From JBILVQ01 sp044370375 (GTDB lineage Bacteria > Bacteroidota > Bacteroidia > UBA4408), in contig JBILVQ010000116.1 in assembly GCA_044370375.1 (NCBI GenBank), positions 1-9,740 on the forward strand: DNA of 9,740 nucleotides, in the 5' to 3' direction. The position numbers were made by a program, and so were the translations under genes. A model generated the notes under the pieces. The model was not told the DNA's origin and did no database searches. It saw only the letters and a list, made by a program, of their open reading frames with translations. This document shows positions 1 through 5,895 of the stretch, in pieces (the first letter of the stretch is position 1; each line of letters opens with the position of its first letter).

Positions 1-1069
1 TAGGATGTTTAGCATCAGGAAAAAATAAGGGGAAATAATACCAAGGATACAATTGTTGCTTGGGTTGATTGCCCACATAGCCGGTAATCACCGGAATGGC
101 GGCACTCCTTACATCTTGTATTAAATGAGAATTGATCCGCACCCCATATCTAAACAACTGGTCATCCAGGTTCAATGGCATCGGAAAACCCATCGTCACC
201 GTATGTTTGGTTAAACTATCCATGCTGGCAAAAATGGGATCAATCATCCAGATTAATTTTCCGCCCCTCATCACAAACTGATCTAAAATAAATTTGTCCT
301 TCTCACTAAATGCACTATCGGGCTTAATGATGATGGCAGCACTGAAGCCGGTTAAGGCCGCAAGATTTTCGTTTAATCTTACTCTTTCTAACGTGTAATA
401 ATCGCTTAATGATTTTGCCAAATCACCTACATAAATTTCCCCCAATTCTCCATGGCCCTCTACAAAAGCAATTCTTTTCTTTAAGGTAGTTTGCAATTTT
501 TTGATGGTGAAGGCAATTTCATATTCCAAATTTTGAATGGAATTGTTCAGCATTTCATCAGGATCAACGCCCACCTGACTTTTTAAAATACTTAGTGGTA
601 AACTTTTTTCACCCATCGTAACCATCGCCCCCGGAATAACAATTTGCTGCTTTTCTCCATCATCGGTTCTGATGTTAAGCGTTGTGGGTTCGAGTCCTTG
701 TTTTATCAATTGGGTAAACAATTCTCTTTGTTTCACCGGATCGGGGTCGGCTGTAGGGTTGATAAAGGAATACTGAATTTTATCGCCTGCATAAGCCCTG
801 AACTGGTCGAGCATTAATTTAAACTCATCTCTTAATCTTTTGTATCCGCCCGGAAAATCTCCTTCCAAATAAATCTGAAAGTAAACGTCATTCTTCAGTT
901 CCTTCAGCATCTTTCGGGTGGGATCAGAGATTGAATAACGTTTTTCTTCGGTTAAATCAAAGCGATGAAAAACATAACTTCCCAATATGTTGAGCAGAAT
1001 GATGATGAGGAGTCCAACCATTAGGTTAAACCAGGAAGTGAATTTCTTTTTGTTGCTGCCTTTTTTCAT
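1..1069 (-). CDS. gldG: Gliding motility ABC transporter component GldG (3' end missing)
   Basis: The reading frame opens at an ATG at 1069-1067 and stays open to the left edge, so about 356 codons of the N-terminal part are present and the C-terminus lies outside the window. The start is MKKGSNKKKFTSWFN, followed by one hydrophobic helix (roughly residues 17-31) and then FHRFDLTEEKRYSISDPT, the typical opening of GldG. The periplasmic part contains an FVEGHGE segment and ends here at YPWYYFPLFFPDAKHP, which also resembles known GldG proteins. GldG belongs to the ABC-type uncharacterised transport/Gld family (PF09822-like). With GldF and the ATPase GldA it forms a transporter linked to gliding in Flavobacterium; its exact substrate is unresolved. 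The start codon lies one base after the gldF stop, which implies translational coupling. No gldA gene is in the window, which is usual because it is often encoded elsewhere. The identification is firm from sequence and context. Confidence 0.95.
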   Translation of the reverse strand, partial: MKKGSNKKKFTSWFNLMVGLLIIILLNILGSYVFHRFDLTEEKRYSISDPTRKMLKELKNDVYFQIYLEGDFPGGYKRLRDEFKLMLDQFRAYAGDKIQYSFINPTADPDPVKQRELFTQLIKQGLEPTTLNIRTDDGEKQQIVIPGAMVTMGEKSLPLSILKSQVGVDPDEMLNNSIQNLEYEIAFTIKKLQTTLKKRIAFVEGHGELGEIYVGDLAKSLSDYYTLERVRLNENLAALTGFSAAIIIKPDSAFSEKDKFILDQFVMRGGKLIWMIDPIFASMDSLTKHTVTMGFPMPLNLDDQLFRYGVRINSHLIQDVRSAAIPVITGYVGNQPKQQLYPWYYFPLFFPDAKHP

Positions 1070-1070
1070 G

Positions 1071-1802
1071 TTACCACTTTCTGCTTTCTAAAACGGTTTT
1101 GGTAGCCAGCATAAACAAGGCCGAAAGGCCAATAAAATAAAGCAAATCGCGGGTATCAATTACGCCACGACTCAAGGATAAAAAGTGATAATTGATGCCC
1201 AATTGAAGAATCAAATAATCGAATTTTTCCAACAAAGCGATTCCACTCAAACTATCAAAGCCCAGGTAAAAAACAAAGGAAAGAAACACGGCCAGAATAA
1301 AAGATACAATTTGACTTTGGGTTAAGGAAGAGGCAAAAATTCCTATCGAAACAAAGCCGGTTGCCAACAATACCAAACCAATATAAGAACCCATGGTAGC
1401 TCCAACATCGAGGTTGCCGGCAGGATTGCCAAGCTGATAAATGGTATAATAAAACACCAGGGTTGGAGTGATGCTGAACAATACCAACACCATTCCGGCC
1501 AAAAATTTGGCAAAGATGATTTGAAAATCACTGATGGGCTTGGTAAAGAGCAATTCAAGGGTTCCGTTTCTTTTTTCCTCTGCAAATGAACGCATGGTAA
1601 TGGCCGGTATAAGGAACATATAAACCCAAGGGGCCAATAAAAACAAATTGTCCAGTCCGGCATAACCGGCATCCAGCAAATTGAAATCTCCCGGAAAAAT
1701 CCACAACATCATCGACACCATGAGCAAAAAGGTAAGAATAACCACATAGCCAATCATGGAACCTAAAAATGCACGTACTTCTTTTTTAAACAGAGCAATC
1801 AT
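1071..1802 (-). CDS. gldF: Gliding motility ABC transporter permease GldF
   Basis: This 243-residue protein is an ABC-2 type permease. The N-terminus MIALFKKEVRAFLGSMIGYVV and the segment LAPWVYMFLIPAITMRSFAEE, followed by GTLELLFTKPISD, are hallmarks of GldF and of the related NosY/ABC-2 permeases. About six hydrophobic segments are visible, at about residues 15-36, 55-70, 100-120, 135-160, 165-182 and 220-235, and the length is normal for GldF. The ATG at 1802-1800 aligns with the usual family start. gldF is immediately followed by gldG and forms the membrane channel of the Gld transporter in the inner membrane. A promoter-like box just upstream suggests that gldFG can be transcribed independently of the MFS gene before it. 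Confidence is high. Confidence 0.95.
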   Translation of the reverse strand: MIALFKKEVRAFLGSMIGYVVILTFLLMVSMMLWIFPGDFNLLDAGYAGLDNLFLLAPWVYMFLIPAITMRSFAEEKRNGTLELLFTKPISDFQIIFAKFLAGMVLVLFSITPTLVFYYTIYQLGNPAGNLDVGATMGSYIGLVLLATGFVSIGIFASSLTQSQIVSFILAVFLSFVFYLGFDSLSGIALLEKFDYLILQLGINYHFLSLSRGVIDTRDLLYFIGLSALFMLATKTVLESRKW

Positions 1803-1818
1803 AATGCTAATCCGCGCA

Positions 1819-1826
1819 CAAAAATA
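1819..1826 (-). promoter_or_regulatory. Bacteroidota-type -7 promoter box for gldF
   Basis: On the minus strand this reads TATTTTTG, an exact match to the TAnnTTTG -7 consensus known from Bacteroides and Flavobacterium, followed by TGCGCGG. It lies 17 bases before the gldF ATG, so the predicted transcript leader would be only about 10 nucleotides. I do not see a well-spaced TTG (-33) element upstream, which lowers confidence. The box lies just past the stop codon of the MFS gene, so any -33 contacts would fall inside that coding region. Confidence 0.5.
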
Positions 1827-1829
1827 GTT

Positions 1830-3071
1830 TTATTGAAATTCTTTTAGGTTTAATTTTCGCAATTCAGGGGCATATTTTGCAGTAGCTCCTACAACCCCAA
1901 TGGTAACAAGGCCTCCAAAAATTACCGATGGTATCAATCCTAACAGTTTTGCAGCCAGCCCCGATTCAAAGGCACCAATTTCATTCGACATGCCTATGAA
2001 GATGCTGTTAACCGCTGCAACGCTGCCTCGCATGTGGTCGGGTGTGCGCATCTGAACCACCGTTTGCCTTATCACCACCGATATATTGTCGAGGGAACCA
2101 CTTAGGAAAAGCAAAGCAAGGGATAAATAAAAGTTGGTGGATAAGGCAAAGCCAATCATGCAAAGACCAAATCCGGCCACACTGATTAATAAGGCTTTTC
2201 CCGCATTTTTTTCGGGTGGAACCATGACCAGGATCCAAGCCATGACCAAGGCACCGCAGGCCGGTGCCGATCGCAGTAATCCAAGTCCTTCGGGTCCGCA
2301 ATGTAATACCTCTGCAGCAAATACCGGCAACAAGGCCACCGCTCCGCCAAATAACACGGCAAATAAATCAAGGGTAAGCGAACCAATGATGACCTGATGA
2401 CTGAACACGAATTTGATTCCTGTCTTTAATTGACCCAAAATTGGCAAGCGGGGCTGGTTGTTTTTTGTCTGATTGCCAGGATACTTCATCAAAAGCAGAC
2501 AACACAAGCCAAGCAGTAAAATAGCGAATACAAATAAGTAGGTAAATTCTTTTCCGCCTCCTGCATACAGCAGTCCGCCCAATGCGGGTCCCGCCACCGA
2601 TGACAAATGAAATACCGAGGTATTCCAGGTGGTCGCATTGGCAAAATGTTGCGCAGGCACAAGGGTAGGAACAATGGCTTGTGAGGAGGGGCCAAAGAAC
2701 CCACGGGTAAAACCTACCAATATGATCATGCCATAATAGAGCAATAATACCAGTGATTTTTGCTCCGGCCCTGCCTGATGAATCACCCAACCAATCATGG
2801 AATAGCCTGCAAGGAACAGCAATAAGGTGATGATAATTATTTTTTTTCGGTTAAAGCGGTCGGCCAGCGGACCGGCCAGCCAAATCACACTCAAAAAGGG
2901 AATAATTTCGGCCAGTCCTGCAAGACCCAATTGTAAAGGGTCGTGGGTGAGGTCATAAATCAACCAGCCCAGGACCAGATATTGAATTTGAAAACCCAAC
3001 ACAAGCAACATTCTTCCGGTTACAAACCATCGGAAGGCTTTTGTTTCAAAGGCAGCAAAGGCAGGTCGCAA
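1830..3071 (-). CDS. MFS exporter of the EntS/MFS_3 type
   Basis: This 413-residue polytopic membrane protein has about 12 predicted hydrophobic segments and belongs to the major facilitator superfamily. The loop 2-3 motif is GPLADRFNRKK at residues 67-77. A SVAGPALGGLLY stretch at 158-169 resembles the motif C region of drug:H+ antiporters. The segment RTPDHMRGSVAAVN (342-355), followed by SIFIGMSNEIGAFESG, is characteristic of the transmembrane secretion effector/EntS group (PF05977-like), whose members export siderophores or drugs. The substrate here cannot be read from sequence. The start is the TTG at 3071-3069, because the conserved N-terminal AFETKAFRWFVTGR needs it, the frame is closed by a TGA 24 bases upstream, and no upstream ATG exists. 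The gene lies 5 bases after the ABM-fold gene, so the two are probably co-transcribed. Family is certain; function is general. Confidence 0.9.
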   Translation of the reverse strand: MRPAFAAFETKAFRWFVTGRMLLVLGFQIQYLVLGWLIYDLTHDPLQLGLAGLAEIIPFLSVIWLAGPLADRFNRKKIIIITLLLFLAGYSMIGWVIHQAGPEQKSLVLLLYYGMIILVGFTRGFFGPSSQAIVPTLVPAQHFANATTWNTSVFHLSSVAGPALGGLLYAGGGKEFTYLFVFAILLLGLCCLLLMKYPGNQTKNNQPRLPILGQLKTGIKFVFSHQVIIGSLTLDLFAVLFGGAVALLPVFAAEVLHCGPEGLGLLRSAPACGALVMAWILVMVPPEKNAGKALLISVAGFGLCMIGFALSTNFYLSLALLFLSGSLDNISVVIRQTVVQMRTPDHMRGSVAAVNSIFIGMSNEIGAFESGLAAKLLGLIPSVIFGGLVTIGVVGATAKYAPELRKLNLKEFQ

Positions 3072-3076
3072 ATGAA

Positions 3077-3370
3077 TTAAGATGATGATTTTTCATACAA
3101 AGACCAAGCTTGGGCCGGTTCCAAAAATAATTTTTTGGTTTGAGGCCAAACATCCTGAAAAAGGGCAGATTGACGGTACTTATCCAAACTTTCAGCACTG
3201 TCCCAAAGCGAGAAAGTATAAAAAATATTTTTTTGGCCATGATCTTGCAAAAGGCTCACCGATTGGCATCCGCTTTGGCTGGCAATGGCTGCTTTGTAGC
3301 GGTAAAAGACAGTTAAAAATTCTTCTACGGCCTCCTCGCGGAAGTGCATCTTTACAATTCTATTCAGCAT
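3077..3370 (-). CDS. Small ABM-fold putative quinol monooxygenase
   Basis: This single-domain protein of 97 residues starts at the ATG at 3370-3368 with MLNRIVKMHFREEAVEEFL. A TTG two codons upstream (3376) is an alternative start. The pattern of an N-terminal strand, EEAVEEFLTVF helix, GCQSVSLLQD strand, NIFYTFSLWDSAESLDKYRQS and FQDVWPQTKKLF, then AWSLYE, matches the antibiotic biosynthesis monooxygenase (ABM/dimeric alpha-beta barrel) family. Members act as homodimers, some as cofactor-free quinol oxygenases or heme-degrading enzymes, and many have no known substrate. Nothing in the sequence fixes the substrate. Its start overlaps the end of the DUF62 gene by 11 bases and its stop is 5 bases from the MFS start, pointing to translational coupling. 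The fold assignment is strong and the enzymatic activity is inferred. Confidence 0.8.
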   Translation of the reverse strand: MLNRIVKMHFREEAVEEFLTVFYRYKAAIASQSGCQSVSLLQDHGQKNIFYTFSLWDSAESLDKYRQSALFQDVWPQTKKLFLEPAQAWSLYEKSSS

Positions 3371-4142
3371 TTTCAAATCTAATTACCACTTTATCATTCC
3401 GTTTCAATCCCATCAATTTACCGGCATCCCCCGAATTGATAGCAATTTCTAAAAAGCCCGAGGAGTTAAACAAAACGGCCTGCTCGCCCGGCGGAACTTC
3501 TTCATAATGTTCATTCAAATAGTCGGTCCGGTAGGTTCTGAATTCAATGCTAAATCCATTTTGGGGTTTTGCCTTTTCAAAATCTTCTTTGGTGATATTC
3601 GTGATGGCATTTCCAAAATGGTCAATATGAGTGACATAGCCAATCAAGTTGTTTAAACTAACATAAGATTCGAAAGGTTTTTTCTGAACAATAGCGCCCA
3701 TTACTTCACCGGCTTTGCTGAAATTGCCGCTTTGCCAGCATTCAACCGCATGTAAAAAGAAGGGAATAAAGGGAAAGAGTTTCCATTTAACATCTACTTC
3801 CTGAGGAATGAGCGCAATGGCCCAATCGGCCTTTTCACCGGCTATAAAAGATAACATGCCGTTGTCGGCTCCTACAAAATAATGACCCTGATATTTTATC
3901 ATAATCAGGGGATAGGTTTCAATGTCGTAAGGATTGATGGCCAGTAAATGCAGACTGTTTACCGGGAAATAGGGATAAGCTTGTTTTAGAATTTCGGCCC
4001 CTTTGAAAACATCGAAGGCCGGAATATCATGCGAGAGGTCAACAAGTTTCAAATTTTGATTGAAGCTAAGCAAACTACCCTTGATCATGGGAACATAGGC
4101 GTCTTTGGTACCCAGATCAGTGGTTAAAGTTACAATTGGCAT
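3360..4142 (-). CDS. Divergent SAM hydroxide adenosyltransferase-like (DUF62) protein
   Basis: This 260-residue protein has the family's opening, MPIVTLTTDLGTKDAYV, then VDLSHDI (residues 34-40), FVGADNG (89-95), GYVTHIDHFGNAITNI (168-183) and a C-terminal barrel with LFNSSGFLEIAI (224-235). These are landmarks of the DUF62/SAM hydroxide adenosyltransferase family (PF01887), related to fluorinase and chlorinase, which splits S-adenosylmethionine to adenosine and methionine with water as nucleophile. The usual DPGVGTxR stretch is replaced by INPYDIETYP (69-78), and the FHGRDIF stretch by FPFIPFF (123-129). The described Asp-Arg-His residues therefore seem absent, and activity is uncertain. The ATG at 4142-4140 is the family start. 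It is the first gene of a probable operon with the ABM and MFS genes, preceded by a promoter-like box. Family is confident; function is not. Confidence 0.88.
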   Translation of the reverse strand: MPIVTLTTDLGTKDAYVPMIKGSLLSFNQNLKLVDLSHDIPAFDVFKGAEILKQAYPYFPVNSLHLLAINPYDIETYPLIMIKYQGHYFVGADNGMLSFIAGEKADWAIALIPQEVDVKWKLFPFIPFFLHAVECWQSGNFSKAGEVMGAIVQKKPFESYVSLNNLIGYVTHIDHFGNAITNITKEDFEKAKPQNGFSIEFRTYRTDYLNEHYEEVPPGEQAVLFNSSGFLEIAINSGDAGKLMGLKRNDKVVIRFENAE

Positions 4143-4173
4143 TATTGACTAAATTCCGTTCTTGTTAATTGCG

Positions 4174-4181
4174 CAAAATTA
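4174..4181 (-). promoter_or_regulatory. Bacteroidota-type -7 promoter box for the DUF62 operon
   Basis: The minus strand reads TAATTTTG, an exact TAnnTTTG match, followed by CGC. It sits 31 bases before the DUF62 start codon, giving a leader of roughly 25 nucleotides. The 8-base palindrome TTGCGCAA (4169-4176) overlaps its downstream edge. No good -33 TTG at the usual spacing is visible. On the plus strand of this 75-base gap I find no matching box for the phoH-like gene. Confidence 0.55.
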
Positions 4182-4217
4182 TTGTTTTTTTAAGCCCTAT
4201 TTCTATTTCATCAAATT

Positions 4218-5210
4218 TTGGCAGAACTCATTTTCGAAATTGAAGACATCAGCCCCGTGGAAATCTGCGGTGTGAATGATCAAAAGTTAAATTTTTTAGG
4301 AAAATTTTTTCCCAAATTAAAACTCATTGCCCGGGGTAATACCATCAAAATTATGGGCGAGGAGACCGAATCGCAACTTTTATTGGAGCGATTGAAGGCC
4401 CTTGTTTCGCATTTTAACCGATACGGGCGACTGAATGAAGGCGATATCGAGGCCATTGTTGATCGGCCCATGCAGGGAAGCGATGATCCTTCAAAACCCA
4501 ACGACCATGCCGATGTACTGGTGTTTGGTACAAACGGTGCCATCATCAAGGCGCGAACCCCCAACCAGGCCCTGCTGGTGAAACGGGTAGAAGAGAACGA
4601 TATGGTATTTGCACTGGGGCCAGCAGGAACAGGCAAAACCTATACCGCTGTAGCACTTGCAGTTCGTGCGTTAAAGAACCGAAATGTAAAACGCATTGTT
4701 CTTACCCGACCTGCGGTTGAAGCAGGTGAAAACCTTGGTTTTCTGCCCGGTGATTTAAAAGAAAAACTTGATCCTTATCTCCAACCGCTCTATGATGCTT
4801 TGCGTGATATGCTGCCGGGCGATAAACTGGCCAATCACATGGAAAGCGGGGTTATTCAAATTGCACCGCTTGCTTTTATGCGCGGACGTACGCTCGATCA
4901 CTCCTTTGTTATTCTTGATGAAGCGCAAAATGCCACCCAAAGTCAAATGAAAATGTTTTTAACCCGGATGGGTCCATCGGCCAAATTCGTCATTACCGGT
5001 GACCCTACCCAGGTAGATTTACCGCGCAATCAACCCTCCGGACTTATTCAGGCGGTGCGTTTGTTGAAGAATATCAAAGGAATCGGCTTTGTTCACCTCG
5101 ATGCCTCTGATGTTATCCGACATAGATTGGTAAAGGAAATTATTCATGCTTACTATGATGCCGACCCGAATAGTCCTGCAAGCCAAACTCCAAAAGAAAA
5201 AGAACAATAG
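4218..5210 (+). CDS. PhoH family ATPase
   Basis: This 330-residue protein belongs to the PhoH family (PF02562) of P-loop NTPases. An N-terminal KH-like region (about residues 1-75) is followed by the ATPase core. Walker A is GPAGTGKT at 134-141, Walker B is VILDEAQN at 231-238, and VITGDPTQVDLP at 258-269 is the conserved polar motif after it. The conserved RPAVEAGENLGFLPGDL (164-180) and PLYDAL stretches are intact. PhoH-like proteins are cytoplasmic and linked to RNA metabolism and ribosome maturation (E. coli YbeZ acts with the endoribonuclease YbeY), but their precise role is unclear. The start is the TTG at 4218-4220, since the conserved EIEDISPVEICGVN region begins right after it and the next in-frame ATG would remove 45 residues. 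It is transcribed divergently from DUF62. Confidence 0.95.
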   Translation: MAELIFEIEDISPVEICGVNDQKLNFLGKFFPKLKLIARGNTIKIMGEETESQLLLERLKALVSHFNRYGRLNEGDIEAIVDRPMQGSDDPSKPNDHADVLVFGTNGAIIKARTPNQALLVKRVEENDMVFALGPAGTGKTYTAVALAVRALKNRNVKRIVLTRPAVEAGENLGFLPGDLKEKLDPYLQPLYDALRDMLPGDKLANHMESGVIQIAPLAFMRGRTLDHSFVILDEAQNATQSQMKMFLTRMGPSAKFVITGDPTQVDLPRNQPSGLIQAVRLLKNIKGIGFVHLDASDVIRHRLVKEIIHAYYDADPNSPASQTPKEKEQ

Positions 5211-5343
5211 GCAGAAATTATTTCACAGGAAAATTGTTTTCAACACTTGAGCCTTGACCTTTTTATTTTTGTGCCGGTTATTTTTCAATTTTATTCTTAA
5301 TATTTGTTGTCGAATGCGATTGTTAATGACCCAAAGCTGAAAC
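5211..5343 (+). other. Intergenic gap between phoH-like gene and GNAT gene
   Basis: This 133-base AT-rich gap has no reading frame worth calling. It contains one exact TAnnTTTG promoter-like box at 5264-5271 and a weak GAAAA/TTTTC inverted repeat (5229-5241) that is too AT-rich, and has no following T-run, to be called a terminator. Confidence 0.8.
5264..5271 (+). promoter_or_regulatory. Bacteroidota-type -7 promoter box for the GNAT-ligA-dapA operon
   Basis: The sequence TATTTTTG matches TAnnTTTG exactly and continues TGCCGG, nearly the same context as the gldF box. TTG triplets occur upstream at 5234, 5247 and 5254, but none has the usual spacing of about 17-20 bases to the box; the 5247 one leaves 14. 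Transcription would start near 5278, giving a leader of about 65 nucleotides before the GNAT ATG at 5344. Confidence 0.6.
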
Positions 5344-5877
5344 ATGAGTTTCCTTGCCGGAGAAAAATGCTATTTGCGCCCACTCGAACCTGAAGATTTG
5401 GACGTGTTGTACAATTGGGAAAACAATCCCGATGTATGGCTGGTCAGTCAAACCTTTGCTCCCTTTGCCAAACATGTTTTGCAAAAATACATTGATTGCG
5501 CGCACGAAGATATTTTTGTGACCAAGCAATTGCGCCTCATCATTTGTCAACCCGATGGAAAACCCATAGGCTGTATTGATTTGTTTGATCTTGATACCTT
5601 CAACCAGCGCGGTGGAATTGGCGTGCTCATTGCCGAAATGCCCGAGCGCAGAAAAGGATATGCATCCGAAGCACTTCGCTTATTCATGGATTATTGCCAC
5701 CAGCATCTGCAATTACATTCTTTGTATTGTAATATTTTTGACAATAATGAGGCCAGTAAAAGGTTGTTTGTTTCAGCCGGTTTTGAGTTGGTGGGAACCA
5801 AAAAAGATTGGACCCGCAACGGAACCCGGTGGATGAACGAATGTTTGTACCAAATTGTTTTTAGTACATCGTCCTAA
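5344..5877 (+). CDS. GNAT family N-acetyltransferase (RimJ/RimL-like)
   Basis: This 177-residue protein has the Acetyltransf_3 fold. The N-terminal GEKCYLRPLEPEDLDVLYNWENNPDV is typical of RimJ/RimL-like enzymes. The acetyl-CoA pyrophosphate-binding motif is RRKGYASEA at residues 102-110, in the R/QxxGxG/A position, and the C-terminal NNEASKRLFVSAGF at 134-147 is the conserved helix/strand that follows it. It would move an acetyl group from acetyl-CoA to an amine, such as a protein N-terminus or a small molecule; the acceptor cannot be read from sequence. It is preceded by a promoter-like box and followed 18 bases later by ligA, so it is likely the first gene of the operon. The start ATG at 5344 is well placed. 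Family assignment is strong. Confidence 0.93.
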   Translation: MSFLAGEKCYLRPLEPEDLDVLYNWENNPDVWLVSQTFAPFAKHVLQKYIDCAHEDIFVTKQLRLIICQPDGKPIGCIDLFDLDTFNQRGGIGVLIAEMPERRKGYASEALRLFMDYCHQHLQLHSLYCNIFDNNEASKRLFVSAGFELVGTKKDWTRNGTRWMNECLYQIVFSTSS

Positions 5878-5895
5878 TTCGATTTTTTTTTGATT

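Noticed and set aside
1..1069. A possible frameshift or pseudogene in gldG because no complete frame is present
   Set aside because: The frame is open from its ATG to the window edge and its last visible residues still match GldG; it is simply cut by the window.
2134..2790. Several open frames on both strands inside the MFS gene
   Set aside because: They are shadows of the MFS reading frame; their translations are rich in Cys, Trp, His or Pro and show no family features.
3082..3507. 141-codon open frame on the plus strand
   Set aside because: It lies antisense across the ABM and DUF62 genes, both of which have strong family matches, and its translation shows no protein-like pattern.
5229..5241. 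GAAAA/TTTTC inverted repeat after the phoH-like gene as a terminator
   Set aside because: The stem is five base pairs, nearly all A-T, and no T-run follows it.
5284..5308. Second promoter-like stretch, TTCTTAATATTTG, before the GNAT gene
   Set aside because: It has three rather than two bases between TA and TTTG and no suitable -33 element, so the box at 5264-5271 is the better choice.
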